A DNA stretch of 64,000 bases from Falsibacillus albus (GTDB lineage Bacteria; Bacillota; Bacilli; Bacillales; DSM-25281), in the NCBI RefSeq assembly GCF_003668575.1, contig NZ_RCVZ01000002.1, positions 248,001 to 312,000 of the forward strand, read 5' to 3'. This document shows positions 26,148 to 34,163 of the stretch, one piece after another. The notes under the pieces were generated by a model, which saw nothing but the letters and a program-made list of their open reading frames with translations, did no database searches and was not told the DNA's origin. Within the stretch, counting starts at the first letter, position 1. Each line of letters begins with the position of its first letter. Made by a program: the position numbers and the translations under genes.

Positions 26148-26348
26148 ATGGCAACTCAAGATAAAGACCAATATGAATTCCTGGAAGATACGCATTATGA
26201 AGGAAAAAACAAAGCCTATTTTGATATCGACCGAATGGTGAACGAAGGTATGTCCGGAGGTTCCGTCCACATGAGGGCAAACTCCACCAATATTGATGAA
26301 GCATTGGACATCACCGACGAAACACCGCCCAATACGACACAAGGATGA
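26148..26348 (+). CDS. Small acidic protein, possibly DUF4025 (YozQ-like)
   Basis: 66 aa, acidic and hydrophilic, probably disordered: FDIDRMVNEGMSGGSVH then NIDEALDITDETPPNTTQG. The EGMSGGSV core and the acidic Pro-rich end recall DUF4025 proteins of bacilli, but this is a weak match from memory. AAAGGAGGAAG is an excellent ribosome-binding site and a terminator follows at once, so the gene is real. Confidence 0.65.
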   Translation: MATQDKDQYEFLEDTHYEGKNKAYFDIDRMVNEGMSGGSVHMRANSTNIDEALDITDETPPNTTQG

Positions 26349-26351
26349 AAA

Positions 26352-26377
26352 AGGAAGCCGTTTTGGCTTCTTTTTTT
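26352..26377 (+). terminator. Intrinsic terminator
   Basis: GGAAGCC and GGCTTC arms around GTTTT, with a run of seven T. Confidence 0.85.
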
Positions 26378-26451
26378 GGGTCGAAATGATCAAAATATGC
26401 TTTTAGAGCCGGATATTTCATTTTTTGTGGATTCATACAACACAATTGGGA

Positions 26452-26524
26452 CGGATATCTTCGAAAGTTGCGCATTTATCTGCGAAAACGGCTCATATAT
26501 CTTCGAAAACTCGGATATATCGAT
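26452..26524 (+). repeat. Short TATCT(T/G)CGAAA tandem repeats
   Basis: ATATCTTCGAAA, TTATCTGCGAAA and ATATCTTCGAAA follow one another about 25 bp apart, then a partial unit. The same motif in opposite orientation is at 17077-17127. Non-coding. Confidence 0.55.
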
Positions 26525-26614
26525 TATTCTACTTTTTTCGACAAAATCAAGAACCAAAAAAATCGACTTCCCTTTGGAAAGTCGATTACACTCAAGCCGA
26601 ATCCGCTTTTCTAT

Positions 26615-26875
26615 TCAACGGCTTTTGACTAGCATTTTTACGGCTTCTTGGATGGCTTCTTCTGTATTGAGCCCTTCAGCATTGGCTTCCTTTATACAGG
26701 CTTCCAGATTTTTGGCGACAATCAGGCCGATTGAACGATCGACCGCTGATCGAACAGCAGATAGCTGGGTTACGACATCCTTGCAATGTTTTTCTTCTTC
26801 CATCATTTTTAAAACGCCTCGTACTTGACCCTCAAGTCGACGAAGTCGGTTTTTCATTTCCTGTGAATAGTCCAT
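26615..26875 (-). CDS. CsoR/RcnR-family repressor, CstR-like (thiol sensor)
   Basis: 86 aa from the ATG at 26875, preceded by AGAGGTGG; the upstream GTG lies on that site. All-helical DUF156 fold (MKNRLRRLEGQVRGVL, KHCKDVVTQLSAVRSAVD, IVAKNLEACI). The two cysteines are C31 and C60 with Asn at the position where copper-sensing CsoR has His, the pattern of persulfide-sensing CstR. So a sulfur/persulfide sensor is more likely than a Cu(I) sensor. No cst-type sulfur operon is adjacent, so its target lies elsewhere. Confidence 0.8.
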   Translation of the reverse strand: MDYSQEMKNRLRRLEGQVRGVLKMMEEEKHCKDVVTQLSAVRSAVDRSIGLIVAKNLEACIKEANAEGLNTEEAIQEAVKMLVKSR

Positions 26876-27005
26876 TTGATCCACCTCTATTGATTTCTAC
26901 TCCTTAGTGTATAGAATATGGCCTTAAAATTCAATTGACAGCTTTTGATATAACAGCCTTTTCCCATGTATAATGTGGGTAACCAAAAGAAAAAGAGGGT
27001 ACGAT

Positions 27006-27920
27006 ATGCTTGAGAATTTATTAAAGCAGTTTCCGAATGCGGTATTACAATCATTGCCGCCGGTAGATTTTGATACATATCACTGGTTTTTCGATCCGGC
27101 CAATGAACGATTTGCAGGAGTATCGAAGACAGAAATCAATGAAGATCAGCTGACATTGCTTCAGATTCTTTTCCCTTTCCAAAAAGAAGAGGTATTTAGA
27201 ACGATATCCGGCCAGGCAGACGCTTGGCATCAATTTTTATTTCAGAAACAACAGGAGCTCCCAGCACACACTAAAAACAAAGTACGAATCATCCAATTTG
27301 CCATATTCTCCGAATCACCTGATTTATTAGACTTTGAAGCCCTAAAAGAAGCGCTGCAAAGCATATTTTCGCATAATGTGACAATTGGGATGATGTCAGC
27401 AAATGACGGGTTTATCGTCGAGGAGAAATTAGATGCTCCATTGGCCGAAGAAGAGCTTTTATCTGCCATGGATGCATTTGAAAGCGATTTTTATATTAAA
27501 TCTATGTTTTATCTGGGCAGGTTTGCTGATTTGGATGAAGACTTTACAGAACATTTCGCAGCAGAGCAACGTTTATTTCATTTTGCACGATCTTCCTTTC
27601 AAGGAGAAAAATTATTTTCTTTTGAAAAAGTATTTCCGGTGCTTTTGGTCAAAGAACTAAATAAAGCCCCCCATCTTGAACAATTGAATTTCATCACTGA
27701 AATTTTTGCTGAAGATCATGAGCTTATGACAACGATCAAAACATATATAGAAAATCAAAATAATACAAGTTTGACGGCAAAACAGCTGTATATGCACCGG
27801 AATAGCCTTCAATATCGAATAGATAAATTTTCAGATTTGGCAGGAATTGACCTAAAAACATTCACGGGCACGCTGACTGTATATCTTGCCTGTCTCCAAT
27901 TTGAATACTTAAACCTATAA
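27006..27920 (+). CDS. PucR-type helix-turn-helix regulator (YxkF-like)
   Basis: 304 aa from the ATG at 27006 after AGAGGG. The N-terminal about 240 residues form an uncharacterised sensory region. The C-terminal about 50 residues (NNTSLTAKQLYMHRNSL, QYRIDKFSDLAGIDLKTF) are the PucR C-terminal HTH, as in CdaR and PucR regulators. It directly precedes msmX, as yxkF does in B. subtilis, suggesting control of carbohydrate uptake. Ligand unknown. Confidence 0.75.
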   Translation: MLENLLKQFPNAVLQSLPPVDFDTYHWFFDPANERFAGVSKTEINEDQLTLLQILFPFQKEEVFRTISGQADAWHQFLFQKQQELPAHTKNKVRIIQFAIFSESPDLLDFEALKEALQSIFSHNVTIGMMSANDGFIVEEKLDAPLAEEELLSAMDAFESDFYIKSMFYLGRFADLDEDFTEHFAAEQRLFHFARSSFQGEKLFSFEKVFPVLLVKELNKAPHLEQLNFITEIFAEDHELMTTIKTYIENQNNTSLTAKQLYMHRNSLQYRIDKFSDLAGIDLKTFTGTLTVYLACLQFEYLNL

Positions 27921-28021
27921 GAAATCCATTCAAAGACAAGGTGCCTAAAACATGCGCAGCTTTTTTGTGCATGTTGACCATAGTTTATTGAAAGAGCTTT
28001 CATTACACTAGAGATACGACC

Positions 28022-28035
28022 TGAAAACGGTTGCA
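28022..28035 (+). promoter_or_regulatory. Candidate cre (CcpA) site upstream of msmX
   Basis: TGAAAACGGTTGCA fits the catabolite-responsive element consensus TGNAANCGNNNNCA. It lies 23 nt before the msmX start codon, a position where CcpA could block transcription. Confidence 0.5.
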
Positions 28036-28058
28036 TCAAAGTGAGGGAGGCTTTTTTC

Positions 28059-29159
28059 ATGGCTCAATTAAACTTAGATAGCATTTATAAGGTGTATGAC
28101 AATAAAGTGACAGCAGTAAAAGACTTCAATCTACATATCAAGGACAAAGAATTCATCGTATTTGTCGGTCCTTCCGGATGTGGTAAGTCAACAACGCTTC
28201 GTATGATCGCCGGACTTGAAGAGATATCAAAAGGCGACTTTTTCATTGATGAAAAACGCGTGAATGATGTAGCTCCAAAAGACCGTGATATCGCAATGGT
28301 GTTCCAAAACTATGCGTTATATCCACACATGAGTGTATATGACAACATGGCGTTTGGACTTAAACTTCGTAAAGTGGCAAAGGATGAAATTGACCGACGC
28401 GTGAAAGATGCTGCGCGCATTCTTGGATTGGAAGCTTACTTGGACCGCAAACCGAAGGCTCTATCCGGTGGTCAGCGCCAACGTGTGGCATTGGGTCGTG
28501 CAATCGTCCGTGATGCAAAAGTCTTCTTAATGGATGAACCTTTATCCAACCTTGATGCGAAGCTTCGCGTACAAATGCGTGCGGAAATTGCCAAGCTGCA
28601 CCAACGTTTGCAAACGACTACAATTTACGTAACACATGACCAAACCGAAGCAATGACAATGGCGACAAGAATCGTCGTCATGAAGGATGGTGTCATCCAG
28701 CAGGTTGGAACGCCAAAAGAAGTATACGACAACCCTGAAAACGTCTTTGTCGGCGGTTTCATCGGCTCTCCTGCCATGAACTTCTTTACAGGCCATTTGG
28801 ATGGAAATGACTTTGTTATCGGAGATATTAAAATTGCTGTACCGGAAGGAAAATTGAAAATCCTTCGCGATCAAGGATTTGTCGGCAAAGATGTCATCTT
28901 GGGTGTCAGACCGGAAGATATCCATGACGAACCTGTTTTCATTGAATCTTCTAAAGGGACTGCAATTTCTGCAAAAATCGAAGTGGCTGAACTTACCGGT
29001 GCTGAAATGATGCTTTATACACAAGTCGGCGGTCAAGAATTCATCTCCAGGGTCGATTCCCGTTCAGATATCAAACCTGGACAAACAATTGATTTGGCGC
29101 TTGATTTAAACAAAGCACACTTCTTCGATCCAGCGACTGAATCAAGAATCAGAGCATAA
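28059..29159 (+). CDS. msmX: Multi-sugar ABC transporter ATPase MsmX
   Basis: 366 aa from the ATG at 28059, 8 nt after GAGGGAGG. Walker A GPSGCGKST (38-46), Q-loop MVFQNYALYPHMSVYDN, signature LSGGQRQR, Walker B VFLMDEPLSNLDAKLR and THDQTEAMTMA. The C-terminal TOBE/MalK regulatory domain includes VGGFIGSPAMNF and GVRPEDIHDE. MsmX is the shared ATPase that energises several oligosaccharide importers, so it need not have a permease neighbour, and none is present. Single gene with a terminator. Confidence 0.92.
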   Translation: MAQLNLDSIYKVYDNKVTAVKDFNLHIKDKEFIVFVGPSGCGKSTTLRMIAGLEEISKGDFFIDEKRVNDVAPKDRDIAMVFQNYALYPHMSVYDNMAFGLKLRKVAKDEIDRRVKDAARILGLEAYLDRKPKALSGGQRQRVALGRAIVRDAKVFLMDEPLSNLDAKLRVQMRAEIAKLHQRLQTTTIYVTHDQTEAMTMATRIVVMKDGVIQQVGTPKEVYDNPENVFVGGFIGSPAMNFFTGHLDGNDFVIGDIKIAVPEGKLKILRDQGFVGKDVILGVRPEDIHDEPVFIESSKGTAISAKIEVAELTGAEMMLYTQVGGQEFISRVDSRSDIKPGQTIDLALDLNKAHFFDPATESRIRA

Positions 29160-29180
29160 ATTTCATTGAACCCGTTTCAC

Positions 29181-29212
29181 AAAGGATGACTTTCTTAGTC
29201 GTCCTTTTTTAT
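29181..29212 (+). terminator. Intrinsic terminator of msmX
   Basis: AAAGGATGACT pairs with AGTCGTCCTTT (one G-T), followed by a T run. Confidence 0.85.
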
Positions 29213-29458
29213 TTATTGATAAGTGATATTTTCATTTTTTTCACTGCCGCATTCCTTGCATCTAAACAGATGGAGACATACTGGCTTTTTTGAGCTTACA
29301 TCATCTCCATCTGCCAATTTTATCAGGTCCGTATCCATATAGGCACTGTAATCGTCATAGTAATCGTATGCTTTGCCTTGATCCTCCATCACGCCAGAGC
29401 ATTCGCTGCATTGAAATGAGTAATCAATAAAATCATTGCATAAAGGACATATATTCAT
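29213..29458 (-). CDS. Small zinc-ribbon-like protein, unknown
   Basis: 81 aa from the ATG at 29458, following GGGAGC. Cysteine pairs NICPLCNDF, FQCSECSG and FRCKECGSEK suggest one or two structural zinc sites. The middle is acidic and tyrosine-rich (YDYYDDYSAYMDTD). I do not recognise a named family. It is convergent with msmX and stops next to its terminator. Confidence 0.65.
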   Translation of the reverse strand: MNICPLCNDFIDYSFQCSECSGVMEDQGKAYDYYDDYSAYMDTDLIKLADGDDVSSKKPVCLHLFRCKECGSEKNENITYQ

Positions 29459-29527
29459 GCTTGCTCCCATCCAGTCTCATTTGAAATGGCTATTTCCTTA
29501 TAAATTGTTGTTATCAAACGGTTTTTA

Positions 29528-29769
29528 ATTGATTTCCGCTGCCGGATGCTCGCTTTCCGAGGAGCCTCACACGAAGTGAGGTCGTTCGATGTTGGCACAG
29601 GACAAGGAAAGCTTAGACAGCGACACATCGCACGAAGAAAAATGCTTGGCATTTTTCGAGGATGTGCCGAACTTAATCGAACACCAGACTTCCCTTTCCT
29701 CGCTCCGCTGCCGGGTCTCACCTGGCCCGCTGATCCCTCCGGAATCTCGCACCTTGCGCTATAATCAAC
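29528..29769 (+). repeat. GTTGATT-type repeat, copy D (full length)
   Basis: Ends ATTGATT and AATCAAC, 242 bp, with the full internal insert CACAGGACAAGGA...TTTTTCGAGGATGTGCC between the stem arms. GGGTCTCACC and GGAATCTCGCACC are in place. The closest relative in the window is copy C, and this is the best reference copy. Confidence 0.87.
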
Positions 29770-29937
29770 AACATATGATTAATTATTTTTCGCATAATTA
29801 ATATCGACAAGCTCTCGAAAAAAGAGCTTTTAAATTCGGTACTTTCAGTTTTTGAATAATATTAGGATGCTTGAAACAGAATGAAATATGTGTTCGATTT
29901 CCCTTAAGTAAATCCCATTAATTCCCTCTTAAACTTT

Positions 29938-29968
29938 CGAATATTATCAAATCGAAAACTCCATAATA
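29938..29968 (+). promoter_or_regulatory. Predicted SigG promoter of the SASP gene
   Basis: CGAATA (29938-29943) and CATAATA (29962-29968) with an 18-bp spacer fit the forespore SigG pattern (TGAATA, 17-18, CATACTA). Transcription would start near 29975 and include the tRNA-like element. A second -10-like CATTCTA at 30067-30073 has no convincing -35. Confidence 0.6.
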
Positions 29969-30002
29969 CTGATTAACAGCAACAAAAAGGCTTCAACTCC
30001 GA

Positions 30003-30068
30003 TGAGTTAGACCAAACAGTTGGAACACAAACAATTGTGTACTGGTGCGATTCCAGCTAACTCAACCA
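30003..30068 (+). ncRNA. tRNA-like cloverleaf in the leader of the SASP gene
   Basis: The 66 nt fold as a compact cloverleaf with perfect stems. Acceptor 8 bp (30003-30010 with 30057-30064). D-like arm CCAA/TTGG (30012-30015 with 30020-30023). Anticodon-like arm ACACA/TGTGT (30025-30029 with 30036-30040). T-like arm CTGG/CCAG (30042-30045 with 30053-30056), whose 7-nt loop TGCGATT matches the TTCRANY T-loop except at one base. The discriminator-like A65 is followed by CCA. The D loop has only 4 nt and the anticodon loop 4-6 nt, so it cannot decode normally. An extended-hairpin alternative (TGGAA with TTCCA) also exists. Confidence 0.6.
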
Positions 30069-30100
30069 TTCTAAAATACTCAACTAGGAGATGACAAAAC

Positions 30101-30316
30101 ATGCAACAAAACCAACAACGTCCTAACTCTTCAAACCAATTGGTAGCACCAGGATCTCAACAAGCTATCGACCAAATGAAGTATGAAATCGCTTCTGAAT
30201 TTGGCGTACAGCTTGGACCTGATGCAACTGCACGCGCTAACGGTTCTGTAGGTGGAGAAATCACAAAACGTTTAGTGCAAATGGCTGAGCAGCAACTTGG
30301 CGGATACCAAAAATAA
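30101..30316 (+). CDS. Alpha/beta-type small acid-soluble spore protein
   Basis: 71 aa. Contains the GPR protease site region YEIASEFGV and the conserved DNA-binding blocks [20 protein letters not shown], in the order of SspA/B/C/D proteins, with a Gln/Asn-rich head ([13 protein letters not shown]). Made in the forespore, these proteins coat DNA and switch it to an A-like form, protecting it from UV and favouring spore photoproduct, which the SplB encoded in this window repairs. TAGGAGATGAC is the ribosome-binding site. The predicted leader is unusually long (about 125 nt). Confidence 0.95.
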   Translation: MQQNQQRPNSSNQLVAPGSQQAIDQMKYEIASEFGVQLGPDATARANGSVGGEITKRLVQMAEQQLGGYQK

Positions 30317-30331
30317 TTTATACAATGGCAA

Positions 30332-30365
30332 AAGCCTCTGAGTACGCTCAGAGGCTTCATTTTTG
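30332..30365. terminator. Terminator between the SASP gene and fumC
   Basis: AAGCCTCTGAG and CTCAGAGGCTT form a perfect 11-bp stem with a TACG loop, followed by CATTTTTG. Confidence 0.9.
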
Positions 30366-30372
30366 TCTATTT

Positions 30373-31755
30373 TTACAGGTTCACCATTTTTGCCGGATCG
30401 ATCCATTCTTCATATTCCTCTTCCGATACGAGGCCTGATTCAATCGCAGCTTCTTTCAATGTGATGCCTTTATTGAAAGCGAGCTTGGCGATGCTTGCCG
30501 CTTTCTCATAGCCAATATGCGGGTTCAAGGCCGTCACGAGCATTAGTGATCGTTCGACGTATTGTGAAATGATCTCTTCGTTCGCTTCAATCCCCTTCGC
30601 ACATTTTTCATCGAACGATTTCATCCCGTCCGCTAGAAGTCGGACGCTTTGAAGGAAATTATAAATGATGACAGGCTTGAAAACATTCAATTCAAAATTC
30701 CCTTGGCTCGCTGCAAATCCGATTGCTGCGTCGTTTCCGAATACCTGGACAGCTACCATTGTCAAAGCTTCACTTTGTGTGGGATTTACTTTTCCAGGCA
30801 TAATGGAGCTTCCTGGTTCGTTGGCCGGAATTGTGAGTTCACCCAGCCCGCTTCTAGGACCACTTGCCAGCCATCGGACATCATTGGCTATTTTCATTAC
30901 ATCTGCTGCCAGTGCCTTCAATGAACCGTGAACATGGACGATTTCATCATGACTTGTCAGTGCATGGAATTTATTTTCCGATGATGAAAAATCATAGGAT
31001 GTTTGGGACTTCAAAACATCCGCCACTTTCCCTCCGAAAGAAGGGTCTGCATTAATCCCCGTTCCGACAGCCGTCCCTCCGATTGCAAGATTAAGCAATT
31101 GTTCCATAGATGCTCGAATCATCTCTTCACTCTTTTCAAGCATGTATCTCCAGCCGCTTATTTCTTGACCTAATGTAACCGGAGTCGCATCCTGCAAGTG
31201 GGTGCGGCCGATTTTGATAATCTTCATGAATTCTTTTTCTTTCGCGGAAAGTGTATGCTTCAATTGTTCGATTGATGGCAGAAGGGTCTCTTTCAACTCA
31301 TGATATGCGGCTATGTGCATGGCGGTCGGAAAAGTGTCATTCGAGCTCTGCGACATGTTGACATCATCATTCGGATGAATCCTCTCTTCCGATCCGTTGC
31401 GTTCCAAAATGTCGTTCGCACGGTATGCAACCACTTCGTTGACGTTCATATTGGATTGCGTCCCGCTTCCTGTTTGCCATACCACGAGAGGGAATTGGTC
31501 ATCAAGGTTGCCGGCAAGTATTTCGTCGCATGCCGAAACGATGGCATTCATTTTATCGGCAGATAGCTTCCCTAAATCATGATTCACCTGAGCAGCGGCT
31601 TTTTTTAGGTGCGCAAATGCATAAGTCACTTCTATCGGCATTTTTTCTGTACCGATTTTAAAATTTTCCTTGCTTCTCTGAGTCTGTGCGCCCCAAAGCT
31701 TTTCAGCAGGAACTTTAATCTCCCCGATCGTGTCTTTTTCAATACGAAAATCCAT
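30373..31755 (-). CDS. fumC: Class II fumarate hydratase
   Basis: 460 aa. The fumarase/aspartase signature [13 protein letters not shown] (about 315-327), [16 protein letters not shown], and [13 protein letters not shown] near the N-terminal third identify class II fumarase of the TCA cycle (fumarate to L-malate). Homotetrameric, cytosolic. AAAGGAGG lies 8 nt before the ATG. Monocistronic, with the shared terminator downstream. The B. subtilis orthologue is also called citG. Confidence 0.93.
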   Translation of the reverse strand: MDFRIEKDTIGEIKVPAEKLWGAQTQRSKENFKIGTEKMPIEVTYAFAHLKKAAAQVNHDLGKLSADKMNAIVSACDEILAGNLDDQFPLVVWQTGSGTQSNMNVNEVVAYRANDILERNGSEERIHPNDDVNMSQSSNDTFPTAMHIAAYHELKETLLPSIEQLKHTLSAKEKEFMKIIKIGRTHLQDATPVTLGQEISGWRYMLEKSEEMIRASMEQLLNLAIGGTAVGTGINADPSFGGKVADVLKSQTSYDFSSSENKFHALTSHDEIVHVHGSLKALAADVMKIANDVRWLASGPRSGLGELTIPANEPGSSIMPGKVNPTQSEALTMVAVQVFGNDAAIGFAASQGNFELNVFKPVIIYNFLQSVRLLADGMKSFDEKCAKGIEANEEIISQYVERSLMLVTALNPHIGYEKAASIAKLAFNKGITLKEAAIESGLVSEEEYEEWIDPAKMVNL

Positions 31756-31879
31756 TTATCCAGCCTCCTTTACTATCACTTACATTGTTTCCCTCAAACT
31801 CTGGCTTCTAAAATCTATTCTCGCATATTTTTTGATTTTTTTGTTCCTTCTTTATCCATATTATCTATTAAACACCGCG

Positions 31880-32122
31880 GTTGATTTCCGTTCGAGCCCT
31901 CGCTTTTCGCAGATCTTACAGGAAGTAAGGTCGTTCGATTTTGGCGCAGGACAAGGAAAACTTCGGACCGACACTTCGTACGAAAAAAACGCCTGGCATT
32001 TTTCGAGGAAGTGCCGTACTTAATCCGAATCCTCCTATCCCAACGCCGCTTCGAGACTATGATGTGCACTCCATCAACTGCTGGAAACAGGCAAAAACAA
32101 CGATATGTTTTGAACATGGCTT
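31880..32122 (+). repeat. GTTGATT-type repeat, copy E, with trailer
   Basis: GTTGATTTCCGTTCGAGCCC starts it and CTCCATCAAC ends the core at 32078. The internal stem region (GGTCGTTCGATTTTGGCGC...AGTGCCG) is kept, but the GGGGTCTCACC block is deleted. The trailer AAAAACAACGATATGTTTTG (32093-32112) with GAACATGGCTT follows. Confidence 0.75.
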
Positions 32123-32127
32123 TCTAT

Positions 32128-32162
32128 ACGAAAAATCCTCCTTCTGAGCTGAAGGAGGATTT
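32128..32162 (-). terminator. Intrinsic terminator downstream of the SDR gene
   Basis: AAATCCTCCTTC (32133-32144) and GAAGGAGGATTT (32151-32162) form a perfect 12-bp stem; TTTTCG follows on the minus strand. Confidence 0.75.
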
Positions 32163-32169
32163 AATAAAG

Positions 32170-32199
32170 GTTGATTTCCGTGGAAGGATGCTTACTTTG
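32170..32199 (+). repeat. GTTGATT-type repeat, 5' fragment (copy F)
   Basis: GTTGATTTCCGTGGAAGGATG then CTTACTTTG matches only the left end of the family before the sequence diverges. Confidence 0.6.
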
Positions 32200-32235
32200 T
32201 ATTTTTGTTGAAAGTCTGTATCCTTTTAAAGGAGG

Positions 32236-33024
32236 CTAGTCCAATGATTCAATTTCTTGAAATGCGGGAGGTGACCATTTCCCGATTTTATTTCCATTGA
32301 CGCTGTATATTGTGCCGGATGGAAGATTCAATCGATTTTCCCATATTTTGAATACAAATTCAGCGACTTGTTCGGGCGTGCCGATTTCCCAATAAGGATC
32401 TAGTGGTTCTCCTTTTTCAATCGCTTGATTTCGGGCACGCTCGACAAACGGTCTTGTCATATCTGTCAAAGCGGCTGGCGCCACTGCAAAGACCGGAACG
32501 TGCCATTTCTCCAGTTCCTTTGCAAGTGTCCATGTCATTCCAAGTATGCCTGCTTTGGCAGCGCTGTAATTGAGTTGTCCGATATTTCCTTCCAGTCCCG
32601 CTGTGGAGGTCATATTTATGATACACCCTTTCCCTCCGATGCTTTTCTGATGAAGGATAAACGGCTGGGCTGCGGAAAAAGTTCCTGTCAAATGGGTATG
32701 GATCACTTCGTTCCAATCGTCAATGGATAAGCGATGCGCCATTCTATCCCTTGTTGTCCCTGCATTGTTGATTAAGATGGAGGCATTTTCATAGTGATCG
32801 ATGGCAGTATTCATTAGCTTTTTCCCCGTATCAATATCCTGCACGCTTCCGACAACCCCTTGAGCTGATCCGCCGTGTCTTCTGATTTCTTCCACTGCAT
32901 GGCATACATTTTCCTCACTAGTTCCATTGATGACAACCCCCATGCCCTTTGAAGCAAATCGTTGAGCAAGGGCGAAACCGATTCCTCGCGATGATCCCGT
33001 TATGATCGCTGCAGACTTCTTCAT
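32236..33024 (-). CDS. SDR-family oxidoreductase (3-oxoacyl reductase-like)
   Basis: 262 aa classical short-chain dehydrogenase. NAD(P) motif TGSSRGIG (9-16), NNAG (86-89), catalytic Ser near 140 (NMTSTAGLEG), Y153 and K157 (YSAAK). FabG-like, so reduction of a 3-oxoacyl thioester is likely. It overlaps the thiolase gene by ATGA and is the last gene of the BirA-boxed bioY operon. A thiolase-plus-reductase pair suggests processing of a 3-oxoacyl-CoA made by the operon's ligase. Confidence 0.82.
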   Translation of the reverse strand: MKKSAAIITGSSRGIGFALAQRFASKGMGVVINGTSEENVCHAVEEIRRHGGSAQGVVGSVQDIDTGKKLMNTAIDHYENASILINNAGTTRDRMAHRLSIDDWNEVIHTHLTGTFSAAQPFILHQKSIGGKGCIINMTSTAGLEGNIGQLNYSAAKAGILGMTWTLAKELEKWHVPVFAVAPAALTDMTRPFVERARNQAIEKGEPLDPYWEIGTPEQVAEFVFKIWENRLNLPSGTIYSVNGNKIGKWSPPAFQEIESLD

Positions 33025-34163
33025 GTCCTCATCCTTTCAAACATGGCTGCCAATCCCATTCCTCCACCGATGCCTAATGTGGCGAGTCCAGTAGAACCGT
33101 GTCCATTTTTCATTTCATGCAATAACCTTGTGACGAGGATGGCGCCTGATGCACCGTATGGATGTCCCAATGCAATGGCACCTCCCCCGATATTCACCTT
33201 ATTCTCGTCAATCTGCAGTTCCTGGATCGAAGCAAGGACTTGTGATGCAAATGCCTCATTGAACTCGATCAAGTCGATTTGATCGATAGGCATTTTGACT
33301 TTTGACAAAAGACGCTGAACTGCAGGGACAGGGCCAATTCCCAGGATGTTGGGATCGACGCCGCTGACAGTACTATCAACAAATTGCATGACACCACGAA
33401 TGCCCAATGATTCAGCTTTCTTTTCAGACATGACCAATACCAGTGCAGCACCATCATTGATCGGGCAGGAATTCCCTGCCGTGACACTGCCATCTGCAAC
33501 AAAAACGGGGGCAAGCTGTCCAAGCTTGTCCAAGCTCGTATCACGTCGCGGGCATTCGTCCATCTCTATCCCCTTCAAGGGAACGATTTCTTCTTCGAAC
33601 CTGCCTGCGTCTTGTGCTTTCAATGCTTTTTGATGGCTATTGAAAGCAAATCGATCTTGCTCGCCTCTAGAAATTTGATATTTTTCAGCTACATTTTCAG
33701 CCGCAACCCCCATGTCGGGGTCACCAATAAAATCAGGAGAAAATCGAGCCCGTGTAAAGAGAGTCGGAGCAGCGTATGGACTTTTTGCCTTCTTCATCTT
33801 CCATGGAGCCAAGCTGACACTTTCGACACCGCCTGCCAAATAAATTTCCCCTGCCCCTGCTTGGACAAGCCGGCATGCCGAAATGACTGCCTCAAGGCCA
33901 GAGCCGCATTGACGGTCGATTGTCATGCCGGGTATGTCCACAGGCAGACCGGCAGTCAATGAGGAAAGCCTTGCAAGGTTGCCGCCGGGGCCGACTGTAT
34001 TCCCTAGAATGACATCATCTATTTCATCCATGGGAAGGTTGGTTTCTTTGACTATCGCTTGAATCAACGGGGCTGCTAAATCCTGTGGTTCAAATTCCTT
34101 CAGGATGCCTCCGACTTTCCCGATCGGCGTTCTCTTGCCTGCCACAATTACCGCTCTATTCAT
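33021..34163 (-). CDS. yhfS: Thiolase-family protein (YhfS-like) lacking the second catalytic Cys
   Basis: 380 aa from the ATG at 34163 after AGGTGAAG. Thiolase fold: nucleophile C86 (DRQCGSGLEAV), GGVESVS, PINDGAALVL, EAFASQVLASI and H334 (GGAIALGHPYGASGA). The C-terminal catalytic CxG motif, normally CIGGGMG, reads LGIGGGMG, so Gly364 replaces the acid/base Cys. That should weaken Claisen condensation or cleavage. Overlaps its neighbours by 4 nt on both sides. Equivalent to yhfS of the B. subtilis yhfUTS operon. Confidence 0.85.
   Translation of the reverse strand: MNRAVIVAGKRTPIGKVGGILKEFEPQDLAAPLIQAIVKETNLPMDEIDDVILGNTVGPGGNLARLSSLTAGLPVDIPGMTIDRQCGSGLEAVISACRLVQAGAGEIYLAGGVESVSLAPWKMKKAKSPYAAPTLFTRARFSPDFIGDPDMGVAAENVAEKYQISRGEQDRFAFNSHQKALKAQDAGRFEEEIVPLKGIEMDECPRRDTSLDKLGQLAPVFVADGSVTAGNSCPINDGAALVLVMSEKKAESLGIRGVMQFVDSTVSGVDPNILGIGPVPAVQRLLSKVKMPIDQIDLIEFNEAFASQVLASIQELQIDENKVNIGGGAIALGHPYGASGAILVTRLLHEMKNGHGSTGLATLGIGGGMGLAAMFERMRT

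Noticed and set aside
30003-30068. An ordinary decoding tRNA gene
   Set aside because: D loop of 4 nt without GG, and an anticodon loop of 4-6 nt; stems are cloverleaf-like but decoding is not possible. Kept only as a tRNA-like structure.
30067-30073. CATTCTA as the main SigG -10 of the SASP gene
   Set aside because: No acceptable -35 at 17-18 bp, while the site at 29938-29968 has both elements at the right spacing.
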